Origin: Pilimelia columellifera
GTDB taxonomy: Bacteria; Actinomycetota; Actinomycetes; Mycobacteriales; Micromonosporaceae
Direction of reading: 5' to 3'
NCBI RefSeq assembly: GCF_039532605.1
Contig: NZ_BAAARY010000031.1
Span: 1-20,416 of the forward strand
DNA: 20,416 bases
This document shows, piece by piece, positions 1 through 7,648 of this stretch (positions are counted from its first letter, which is position 1; each line of letters starts with the position of its first letter). A program made the translations under genes and the position numbers. Below the pieces are notes generated by a model. It saw only the letters and a program-made list of their open reading frames with translations. It had not been told where the DNA came from and ran no database searches.

Positions 1-87
1 GCCGCATTCGTTGCTGCTGCATGCGCTGTCATCTGCTACCGCCGCGCCGTCCGCCTCGACCTGTTGACCAGCAACAACCCCAACTGA
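1..87 (+). CDS. C-terminal end of a probable membrane protein (partial)
   Basis: An open frame enters from the left edge and ends at TGA 85-87. The 28 visible residues begin with a hydrophobic stretch (AAFVAAACAVICY) followed by RR and a short polar tail ending in TSNNPN. This looks like the last membrane helix and cytoplasmic tail of a membrane protein whose body lies outside the window. It converges on the phosphatase gene that ends at 252. The family cannot be named from so little sequence. Confidence 0.45.
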   Translation, partial: AAFVAAACAVICYRRAVRLDLLTSNNPN

Positions 88-100
88 CACACGGTCTAAC

Positions 101-167
101 GGCGCCGCGGCAGTCGACCCGGCGGGATCGTTCTCGATCCGTACGGCCACCGCGGCACCGGGCGCCA
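101..167. terminator. Possible bidirectional terminator between convergent genes
   Basis: This GC-rich segment lies between the plus-strand stop at 87 and the minus-strand stop at 252. It contains a 6-bp hairpin with a 4-base loop (GGATCG at 125-130 pairing with CGATCC at 135-140), nested between GCCGCGG (104-110) and its complement CCGCGGC (150-156). No T-tract follows on either strand, so it is not a textbook intrinsic terminator. The position between convergent genes is the main support. Confidence 0.3.
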
Positions 168-251
168 TCCGCGGCATGACCCTGGTGTCATCGACCGGTG
201 GGCCCGCAGGGGGTTGACCATCACCGTCCCTTGACTGACCAGCACACCGCG

Positions 252-2624
252 TCACGGATGCCGGATACCTACCACGCACGTGTCGTCGTCGGTATCCGAG
301 TTGCTGAATGTCAGTAGGGCGTTGAGCTGCTCGTCAAGCGTCTGATCGGGCTTCTCGGCGGTACGCATCAGCTGCCGTAACGAGTCCTCGACGGCGACAT
401 TCCGCCGCTCGATCAGCCCATCGGTGTACAGCAGCAGAGTGTCGCGCGCCTCCATCCGTAGCACGCTCTCGTCGTACTGGGCATCCGACACAGCGCCGAG
501 CAGCATCCCACGGATGAGCGGCAACGCCTCCGCCGCGCCGGCCCGGACCAGAACCGGTGGCAGGTGGCCGGCACGGGCCCAGCGCAACGTCCGGTCCCGT
601 GGGTCGTAAAGCCCACACACCGCGGTGGCGGTCACCCGCTCGGTCATGTGGTGGGTGAACAGATTCAGCCACGTGAGCAGCTGCGCGGGTCCCGCCCCGG
701 TGGCGGCCAGACCTCGCAGCGCGTTGCGCAGGGCCAACATACCGGTGGCGGCATCGATCCCATGGCCGGCGATGTCACCCACCACCAGCAGCACGCGGTC
801 CTGCGGCAGGACGACAGCGTCGTACCAGTCACCCCCGATCAAATGCTCCTTCTCCGCCGGCCGGTAGCGGACGCCCACCTGCAGCCCGAGCGCAAAGATC
901 GGGCCCTGTGCGGGCGGCATGATCGCGTGTTGGAGCCGCAGAGCCAGCCGGTTGCGCTCGGCGGCACGTTGCTCGGTCTGCGCCAACTGCTCGCGCGTGG
1001 CTGCCAGGGCCACCTCCGTCCAGTGCTGGGCGGAAACATCCTGGTAGGCCCCGCGTACGGCCAACAGGCTGCCGTCGTTGTCCAGCACCGGTTCCGCCAC
1101 CACCCGGGTGTGCCGCACGATGCCGTCCGGCCGGTACAGCCGGAACGCCGTCGACGACGGGCGGCGATGATGCAGCACCCCACGCAGGAACCGCCCCACC
1201 GTGGCCGCGTCGTCGGGGTGCGCGTGCTCGGGCAGCCGGGCCATAGGAATCGGGGAGCTGTTCTGCCCGAGGCCAAACAGCTCGAACAGCTGGTCATTCC
1301 ACGTCACCTGGCCAGTGGCCACCTGCTCCTCGAACCCGCCGATACGGCCGAGCCGCTGGGCGTGCTGAAGCAGTCGGGCCAACCGCGCCGAGTCGTCGTC
1401 GATCCGCCACACCAACACGACGAAGCCGGCGACCCGGCTGACGCTGATCCCGGCGGCACCGGTCAGCGACACCTGGCCCACCAACGACGTCAAGGTCATC
1501 TGTTCGGACCGGAACGGCTCCCCGGTGGCGTGAACCCGCTCGACCACGTCGTAGAGCCCACACACCCCGGCGGCAACCGGATACGCCTCCATCAACGTCA
1601 TCCCCGCCACTTCCGCCCGCGAACGCCCGGCCGGGTCGTTGAACCGTGCGCTGACGTGGTGGATGGTGAATCCGGTCAGTTGGCCGGTGTCGTCGACCTG
1701 CGGGGCGAGCAGCAGCGCCGGATCGTGCAGACCGTCGACCAGCTCGATCAGCTCAGTGAGGGCAGTCAACCGCGCCTGCCCCGGGCAGTCAGCCGCCGCG
1801 TTGTTGTCGAGGGTATGGGCACACAGCTCAGCGAGCGCCTCGATCTGTCGACGCTCGGCGGCGACGGGTTCGTCACGCGGTTCTGGCCAGCAGATCTCGA
1901 GGATGCCCACGAGCCGCCCACCCGTGCCGGCCGGCACGACCATCCGGGCGCCGCGAGGACTGGCCCGATAGCCGATCGACGGCAGACCGCTGCTGGCCAG
2001 GGAGCCGTACCAGACAGTGTGTCGCTGCTCCAGTGCCCGGCGCGCGGCGGTGGCGACCGCGGGTGGGACGTACCGCCAGCGGGCGGCCTCCTCGGTGGTG
2101 AAGCCCGCGTACCCGGATAGGGTCAACGACGCGTCGGGGCCGGCGGTCCACAAAGCGACCGCGACGGCGCCGAGCGGGGCCAGAGCGTGGTCGAACAGAG
2201 CCTTGGCCGCGGCCTGCGGGTCGCCGGCGGCCAGGGCGCCGCTCTCGGCGGTCCGCATGCGGACCGCCGCCGACGACCTGGGCGTCGCGTCGTCGGATCC
2301 CGTGGCCCGGACCAGGAAGTCGCGGCTCAGCTCGGCGACGTCGTCCTGGGCAGCCTCGTTGATGATGTCCGCGGCGAACTCGATCTGTGTCAGCCCCGAC
2401 CCGTTGGCGAGGAACGCCAGTTGGCGGGCCGCCTCCGTTGGCCCACATCCTAGTCGCTCGACCAGGATGCCTTTGGCCAGTTCGATCAGCCCTCGTCCGT
2501 CGGCGGCCAGCTGGGCGGCCCGGACCTGACGGCTCAGGCGCTCCACCGTGTCGGCCAGCCGGCCCGCGCTGGTGGCTCGCTGGACCGTGTTCACCGCCGA
2601 TTCCCTGGCTGCTTGCTCAGACAT
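252..2624 (-). CDS. ANTAR-GAF-PAS-PP2C (SpoIIE/RsbU-like) serine phosphatase
   Basis: This 790-residue soluble protein is a probable Ser/Thr phosphatase of the partner-switching type, which dephosphorylates anti-sigma-factor antagonists. Residues about 30-92 resemble an ANTAR RNA-binding domain (GLIELAKGILVERLG core). Residues about 130-273 look like a GAF domain, about 290-405 like a PAS-type sensor, and about 425-530 like a PAS_3 fold. A short helical linker (535-565) leads to the PP2C domain (about 575-790). The metal-binding aspartates of the family are present: GGDWYD (D599, D602), VGDIAGHG (D617), YTDGLIE (D735) and the final DDDT (about 780). There is no signal peptide or membrane segment. 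The ATG at 2624 lies inside the 3' end of the upstream kinase gene (8-base overlap), which implies translational coupling and a shared pathway. ANTAR domains usually sit at the C-terminus, so N-terminal placement is unusual. The target antagonist is not in this window. Confidence 0.9.
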   Translation of the reverse strand: MSEQAARESAVNTVQRATSAGRLADTVERLSRQVRAAQLAADGRGLIELAKGILVERLGCGPTEAARQLAFLANGSGLTQIEFAADIINEAAQDDVAELSRDFLVRATGSDDATPRSSAAVRMRTAESGALAAGDPQAAAKALFDHALAPLGAVAVALWTAGPDASLTLSGYAGFTTEEAARWRYVPPAVATAARRALEQRHTVWYGSLASSGLPSIGYRASPRGARMVVPAGTGGRLVGILEICWPEPRDEPVAAERRQIEALAELCAHTLDNNAAADCPGQARLTALTELIELVDGLHDPALLLAPQVDDTGQLTGFTIHHVSARFNDPAGRSRAEVAGMTLMEAYPVAAGVCGLYDVVERVHATGEPFRSEQMTLTSLVGQVSLTGAAGISVSRVAGFVVLVWRIDDDSARLARLLQHAQRLGRIGGFEEQVATGQVTWNDQLFELFGLGQNSSPIPMARLPEHAHPDDAATVGRFLRGVLHHRRPSSTAFRLYRPDGIVRHTRVVAEPVLDNDGSLLAVRGAYQDVSAQHWTEVALAATREQLAQTEQRAAERNRLALRLQHAIMPPAQGPIFALGLQVGVRYRPAEKEHLIGGDWYDAVVLPQDRVLLVVGDIAGHGIDAATGMLALRNALRGLAATGAGPAQLLTWLNLFTHHMTERVTATAVCGLYDPRDRTLRWARAGHLPPVLVRAGAAEALPLIRGMLLGAVSDAQYDESVLRMEARDTLLLYTDGLIERRNVAVEDSLRQLMRTAEKPDQTLDEQLNALLTFSNSDTDDDTCVVGIRHP

Positions 2625-5600
2625 TTTTGATGCCCAGCCAGCGGTTTATGCAATCAATCAGGTGGTCGGTGTCCACCGGTTTGGTGACGTAGTCGTTGGC
2701 TCCGGCCTCAAGGCTTTTCTCCCGGTCGCCCGGCATCGCCTTGGCCGTCACCGTGATTATCGGCAGATTCTTCTTGTTCGGCATGTCGCGGATGGCGGCG
2801 GTTGCCGTATAGCCGTCCATCTCGGGCATCATGACGTCCATGAGGACCAGTTCGACCTCGGGGTTGGCCAGCAGCGTGTCGATGCCCTCTCGGCCGTTCT
2901 CAGCATGTAGCACGCGCATGCCGTGCAGCTCCAGGACACCGGAGACCGCGTACACGTTGCGAGCGTCGTCGTCGACAACGAGCACTGTGCGGCCGGCGAG
3001 GGCGTCGCCGGACTCGTGGCGGCTGCGGTCGGCGGTCTCCACTCGCCGGACCAGCGGCACCACGTCACCAGGTTCGTCGGCGGACAGGTGCAGGGCGATG
3101 CGCTCACGGAGCTCGTCCAGGCTGGACAGCAGCTCCAGCGGCCGGCCGTCGACGCCGTCGAGCAGGGTGGCCTCCAACTCGGGGGCAAGTCGCCGGTAGT
3201 TGTGGGCCAACACCGGTACCGTACGGGCAGCCTCGCTGCTGACCGCGTCGAGGAACTGCCTGGCCGCCCGGTTGGGCATGTCCAGGTCGAGGACCACGCA
3301 GTGGAACGACTGCGCCGCCAGCGCCGCTGACCCTTCGTCGGCGCCGATGGCGGTGACGAGTTCGACGCCGCCTCGAGGGTCACCAGGCTCGGCTCCCGCG
3401 GCCAGGTCGGCGACGGCGCGTTCGGCCACCAGGGACAGCAACCCGCGAGGGCGCTCCTCGATGACCAGCAGCCGACGCCGACCTGCCCGCACGCCGTTGG
3501 AGCCGTCGCCGCCGGTGATGTTCGCCGCGGCAGTCAGTTCCAGTGCGGGCTCAGTCGCGCGTTGGGTGGACAGCAGTTGGAAGTCCGGTCGGGCGACAGG
3601 CAGGTACAAAGTGAAGATGCTGCCCGCGCCCAGGGCACTGTCGGCGGTGATCGCCCCGCCCAGGAGATACCCGATCTCGCGGCTGATGGACAGGCCGAGC
3701 CCCGTGCCGCCGTACTTGCGGCTTGTCGTGCCGTCGGCCTGCTGGAACGCTCCGAAGATCGATTCAAGTTGCTGCTCGGCGATGCCTACCCCGGTGTCCT
3801 TGACCCGGAACGCGACCGCCGAGCCGTGGTGTCGCACCTGGGCGGGCAGTTCGTCGGCGTCGGCGGGCTCGATTTGCAGCACCACGCCACCGGTCTCGGT
3901 GAACTTCACCGCGTTCGACAGCAGGTTTCGCAGCACCTGCTGGAGCCGGGAACCGTCGGTGAACAGGTCCACGGGTACGCCTGCCTCGGTGCTGATCTCG
4001 AAACTGAGGCTTTTCTGCGAGGTCAGCGGGCGGAAGGTAGCCTCGACGTAGTCGAGCAGCTGCCGCAGCGGGATCCGCTCCGGGGTGATGTCCATCTTGC
4101 CCGCCTCGACCTTGGACAGGTCGAGGATGTCGTTGATCAGTTGCAGGAGATCGGAACCGGCGGAGTGGATGATGCCGGCATACTCGACCTGCTTGGAAGT
4201 CAGGTTGCGGCTGGGGTTCTGGGCTAGCAGCTGCGCGAGGATGAGCAGGCTGTTCAGCGGCGTACGTAGCTCGTGGCTCATGTTGGCCAGGAACTCCGAC
4301 TTGTACTTCGACGCCAGGAACAGCTGGTGCGCCCGGGTTTCCAGCTCCTGGCGCGCCAGTTCGATCTCGCGGTTCTTCGTTTCGATGTCGCGCTTCTGCG
4401 CGGCCATCAGTTCGGCCTTCTCCTCCAGCTCGGCGTTGGAGCTCTGCAGCTCCTCCTGCCGTACCTGGAGTTCCTCGGACCGGGCCTGCAGCTCCCGGGC
4501 GAGGCGCTGAGACTCGGCGAGCAGCTCGTCGGTGCGCGCGTTGGCGACGATGGTGCTGACGTTGACCCCGAGGGTCTCCATCAGTTGCTCCAGGAACGCG
4601 CGGTGGACGGCGGTGAACGGGCGTACCGATGCCAGCTCGATGACGCTGAGCACTTGGTCCTCAACCACGATGGGCAACACGATCAGGCTGCTCGGGGATG
4701 CCGCTCCCAGGCCGGAGGAGACGGCAATGTACCCGTCGGGTACGTCGTCTACGGCGATTGTGCGCCGGCTGCGGGCGGCCTGACCAACGAGCGACTCCCC
4801 CAACCGGAACGCCGACGGTCCACCACCGGCCTGCATGGCGTAGCCGCCGATCAGCCGCAGGAGCAGCCCGTCCGGGGACTCGTCGGCGAGGTAGAACGCG
4901 GCGTGCTGGGCGTCGACCAGCGGCGCCAGTTCGTCCATCACCAGTTCTGCGACAATGGCCAGGTCGCGGTGGCCCTGCATGAGGCCGGACACGCGGGCGA
5001 GGTTGGTCTTAAGCCAGTCTTGTTCCTGGTTGGCCTTGGTTGTCTCGCGCAACGACTCCACCATGGAGTTAATGTTGTCCTTGAGGTCGGCGACCTCACC
5101 GGAGGCATCGACGGTGATGGACCGGGTCAGGTCGCCCTCCGCCACGGCGCTGGTGACCTCTGCGATGGCGCGGACCTGGCGGGTGAGGTTGCCGGCGAGT
5201 TCGTTGACGTTCTCGGTCAGCCGCTTCCACGTACCGGACACGCCCTCGACCTCGGCCTGACCGCCGAGGCGGCCCTCGCTGCCTACCTCCCGGGCCACCC
5301 GGGTCACCTCGGCCGCGAATGACGACAACTGATCGACCATCGTGTTGATCGTGGTCTTCAGCTCCAGGATCTCGCCTTGGGCGTCCACGTCAATCTTGCG
5401 CGTTAGATCGCCCTGGGCGACAGCCGTCGTGACCTGGGCGATGTTGCGGACCTGACTGGTCAGGTTGTTGGCCATCGAGTTGACGTTGTCGGTGAGGTCC
5501 TTCCACGTGCCGGCGACGTTCGGCACGCGCGCCTGCCCGCCGAGCATGCCCTCGGTGCCGACCTCCCGGGCCACCCGAGTCACCTCGTCGGCGAACGCCG

Positions 5601-6840
5601 ACAGGGTGTCCACCATGGTGTTGATGGCGCCGGCGAGCGCCGCCACCTCACCCTTGGCCTCGACGGTGACCTTCTGGGACAGGTCGCCGCGCGCCACGGC
5701 GGCAGAGACCTGGGCGATGGAGCGCACCTGCGCGGTGAGGTTGGACGCCATCACGTTGACGTTGTCGGTGAGGTCTTTCCATGTGCCGGAGACTCCACGG
5801 ACGGTAGCCTGACCTCCGAGGTTGCCCTCGGTGCCGACCTCCCGGGCCACCCGAGTCACCTCGTCGGCAAACGACGACAACTGATCGACCATCGTGTTAA
5901 TGGTCTCCTTGAGTTCGAGAATCTCACCGCGCGCGTCGACGCGGATCTTCTGCGACAGGTCGCCCTTGGCGACGGCCGTAGTCACTTGGGCGATGGAACG
6001 CACCTGGTCGGTAAGGTTCTCTGCCATCAAGTTCACGGACTCGGTGAGGTCCTTCCACGTGCCGGACACACCCTTGACGTCGGCCTGACCGCCGAGCCGA
6101 CCCTCAGTGCCGACCTCCCGGGCCACCCGAGTCACCTCGTCGGCAAACGACGACAACTCAACCGTGATCTTCTGCGACAGCTCGCCCTTGACGACCGCCG
6201 TGGCGACCTGCGAGATGGAGCGGACCTGCGCGGTGAGGTTGCCGGCCATAAAGTTAACCGACTCGGTGAGGTCCTTCCAGGTGCCGGACACACCCTTGAC
6301 GTCGGCCTGACCGCCGAGCCGACCCTCAGTGCCGACCTCCCGGGCCACCCGAGTCACCTCGTCGGCAAACGACGACAACTCGACCGTGATCTTCTGCGAC
6401 AGGTCGCCTTTGTGGACCGCGGTCGCCACCTGGGCGATGTCACGCACCTGATCGGTGAGGTTGCCGGCCATGAAGTTAACGGAGTCGGTGAGGTCCGCCC
6501 AGGTACCCGATACGCCCGGCACCTGGGCCTGGCCGCCGAGTCGTCCCTCGGTGCCCACCTCCCGGGCCACCCGGGTCACCTCGGAGGTGAACAGGGACAG
6601 CTGGTCGACCATCCCGTTGAACACGGTGGCGATTTCACCGAGCAAACCGTCAGCGCCGTCGGGTAGGCGGGTGCCGAAGTCGCCGTCGCGGACGGCGGTC
6701 AGGCCCACCAGCAGGCGCCGCAGCTCAGGCTCCCCGACTCGGCGCTGGACCGGGGGTGTTCCGGAGGCAACTGTCCGCGCCTTGCCAACTGGGTTGTCGC
6801 CCACCAGAGCCTCCGGGTCGTCGCTGACCGCCGTCGTCAA
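2617..6840 (-). CDS. Soluble hybrid histidine kinase with six HAMP-type repeats, GAF and two receiver domains
   Basis: This 1407-residue protein resembles the HAMP-array (Nik1-like, group III) hybrid kinases. Six copies of EVTRVAREVG start at residues 87, 161, 235, 327, 419 and 511 within a HAMP-repeat array (about 40-600). A GAF domain follows (about 615-770), then a coiled coil (about 772-845). The HisKA phospho-acceptor is H856 in NMSHELRTPLN. The HATPase domain has NLLSNAVKF, DTGVGIAE and YGGTGLGLS. A first receiver (about 1122-1252) keeps an aspartate in LDLDMPN (D1185) but lacks an evident switch lysine, so it may be degenerate. The C-terminal receiver (1284-1404) is complete, with D1290-1292, phospho-acceptor D1335 in LMDVMMPEMDG and K1387. 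No membrane segments are visible, so it acts in the cytosol. Start: TTG at 6840 with a GGGGCGAG-like site upstream; GTG codons further in are alternatives. Its last 8 bases overlap the phosphatase gene, suggesting one signalling unit. The repeats at 161 and 235 are 18 residues shorter than the others. Confidence 0.93.
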   Translation of the reverse strand: MTTAVSDDPEALVGDNPVGKARTVASGTPPVQRRVGEPELRRLLVGLTAVRDGDFGTRLPDGADGLLGEIATVFNGMVDQLSLFTSEVTRVAREVGTEGRLGGQAQVPGVSGTWADLTDSVNFMAGNLTDQVRDIAQVATAVHKGDLSQKITVELSSFADEVTRVAREVGTEGRLGGQADVKGVSGTWKDLTESVNFMAGNLTAQVRSISQVATAVVKGELSQKITVELSSFADEVTRVAREVGTEGRLGGQADVKGVSGTWKDLTESVNLMAENLTDQVRSIAQVTTAVAKGDLSQKIRVDARGEILELKETINTMVDQLSSFADEVTRVAREVGTEGNLGGQATVRGVSGTWKDLTDNVNVMASNLTAQVRSIAQVSAAVARGDLSQKVTVEAKGEVAALAGAINTMVDTLSAFADEVTRVAREVGTEGMLGGQARVPNVAGTWKDLTDNVNSMANNLTSQVRNIAQVTTAVAQGDLTRKIDVDAQGEILELKTTINTMVDQLSSFAAEVTRVAREVGSEGRLGGQAEVEGVSGTWKRLTENVNELAGNLTRQVRAIAEVTSAVAEGDLTRSITVDASGEVADLKDNINSMVESLRETTKANQEQDWLKTNLARVSGLMQGHRDLAIVAELVMDELAPLVDAQHAAFYLADESPDGLLLRLIGGYAMQAGGGPSAFRLGESLVGQAARSRRTIAVDDVPDGYIAVSSGLGAASPSSLIVLPIVVEDQVLSVIELASVRPFTAVHRAFLEQLMETLGVNVSTIVANARTDELLAESQRLARELQARSEELQVRQEELQSSNAELEEKAELMAAQKRDIETKNREIELARQELETRAHQLFLASKYKSEFLANMSHELRTPLNSLLILAQLLAQNPSRNLTSKQVEYAGIIHSAGSDLLQLINDILDLSKVEAGKMDITPERIPLRQLLDYVEATFRPLTSQKSLSFEISTEAGVPVDLFTDGSRLQQVLRNLLSNAVKFTETGGVVLQIEPADADELPAQVRHHGSAVAFRVKDTGVGIAEQQLESIFGAFQQADGTTSRKYGGTGLGLSISREIGYLLGGAITADSALGAGSIFTLYLPVARPDFQLLSTQRATEPALELTAAANITGGDGSNGVRAGRRRLLVIEERPRGLLSLVAERAVADLAAGAEPGDPRGGVELVTAIGADEGSAALAAQSFHCVVLDLDMPNRAARQFLDAVSSEAARTVPVLAHNYRRLAPELEATLLDGVDGRPLELLSSLDELRERIALHLSADEPGDVVPLVRRVETADRSRHESGDALAGRTVLVVDDDARNVYAVSGVLELHGMRVLHAENGREGIDTLLANPEVELVLMDVMMPEMDGYTATAAIRDMPNKKNLPIITVTAKAMPGDREKSLEAGANDYVTKPVDTDHLIDCINRWLGIKNV
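5990..6420 (-). repeat. Nearly identical tandem coding repeat (222-bp period) in the HAMP array
   Basis: Two adjacent units of the kinase gene repeat with a period of 222 bases (74 codons). The block starting GCCGGACACACCC at 6061 recurs at 6283, and the match runs for more than 100 bases with only scattered substitutions. The other units have a 92-codon period and are more diverged. Near-identity at the DNA level, including silent positions, points to recent duplication or gene conversion inside the gene. Confidence 0.75.
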
Positions 6841-7088
6841 GCGCCGAGACTCGCCCCGCGCCTAGGCGGCGGAATGGAGGCTACCCGACAATTCGCGGCA
6901 TGGCCTTTCCGCGGGAGCGGGACGACAACCGCCGCTAGCGTGTGTTCCCCGCTGACCCCGCCTATTTGTCGGCCAAAGGTCGTAACGTCAGTCCGTGGGC
7001 ACCCTCCGTAGGTCCGACGGCACCCCCGCCGCCAGGTCCGAGGAAAGTAACCAGCCCGGCGCCGAGCCCGTCGTGGCGCCGCCCCGCC

Positions 7089-7233
7089 CAGGGCTCCAGC
7101 GAAGTCGTTAGGTGGGTCCGATTAGGGTGATTGGTCGGTTGTGGTCGCGGGCGGCTTGGCGGTGTAGGGCGATGGCGAGGTTGCGGAATGTGGCCATGAC
7201 CTGTGGGCCGTTTCGGGTGCGGGCCTGGAAGTA
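7089..7233 (-). mobile_element. Degraded 3' end of an ISAs1-type transposase gene (left copy)
   Basis: Read on the minus strand, about 40 codons ending at TAA (7110-7108) encode a stretch with ARTRNGPQVMATFRNLAIAL followed by RPITLIGPT. This matches the usual C-terminus of ISAs1-family transposases (R-T-x-N-x-P-x-VMA-x-x-RNLAI...RPLxLLG), with roughly ten residues missing in the middle. An in-frame stop lies just upstream at 7246-7248 and no catalytic domain is present. CAGGGC at 7089, 19 bases beyond the stop, may be the outer terminal repeat because the right-hand copy has the same hexamer at a similar place. It is non-functional. Confidence 0.6.
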
Positions 7234-7323
7234 AACGGCTCCGACTCACCCCCGGCATCCACCACGCGAGTTCAACGACCCCGACCACACTCCGTCACCA
7301 CCGAAAGTGAGCCAGAGCCGTTT
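7233..7323. repeat. Imperfect 17-bp inverted repeat
   Basis: AAACGGCTCCGACTCAC (7233-7249) and the complement of 7307-7323 match at 15 of 17 positions, with 57 bases between the arms. It starts exactly where similarity to the ISAs1-type remnant ends. A second short hairpin, ACCGAAA (7300-7306) with TTTCGGT (7322-7328), overlaps the right arm. The arrangement could be a short IS-derived or MITE-like scrap, but no source element was recognised. Confidence 0.4.
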
Positions 7324-7501
7324 TCGGTTCCCCGAGATCGACGCCTTGCCACTGCGGTGCCCGAAGGCTGACGAACATCGCCACGACGACGCCGACCACG
7401 GGCCACGGACCCAACCACCGGCACGACACCACCAGGTCATGAGCCCGGCGTGTTCCGGATTAGATGCTTCTTATCAGGGGCTCGTGTCCCCCAGGCCGCA
7501 C

Positions 7502-7648
7502 GGTTAAACCTACGTTCCACACCAGTTTGCCGTTAACGGCGCCCCTCTTGGGCGTGAATGAGCCATGACCTCCGATGACACATAGGACTCGTTTGGCGCC
7601 CCTGGTTCCCGGCAGGATTACGTCAACTCGAAAAGAGGGGCGAGGCTG
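7502..7648 (+). promoter_or_regulatory. Upstream region of ramC: candidate operator and leader structure
   Basis: The roughly 325 bases between the inverted repeat and ramC hold no convincing gene. The last 150 carry several symmetric elements. GCCGTTAACGGC (7529-7540) is a perfect 12-bp palindrome. GGCGCCCCT occurs twice (7538-7546 and 7595-7603) in direct orientation. CGCCCCTCTT (7540-7549) is perfectly complementary to AAGAGGGGCG (7633-7642), the segment that includes the ramC ribosome binding site. In Streptomyces, RamR activates transcription from the region upstream of ramC, so operator sites are expected here. I could not identify a convincing -10/-35 pair. Confidence 0.4.

Noticed and set aside
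564..2120. Long plus-strand open frame opposite the phosphatase gene
   Set aside because: It is rich in Arg, Gly, Pro and His with no domain resemblance, and it mirrors a clear PP2C gene. It is a GC-bias shadow.
5200..6580. Regular DNA repeats that might be taken for a CRISPR array
   Set aside because: The repeats are in-frame HAMP-type protein units of 74 or 92 codons within one long gene.
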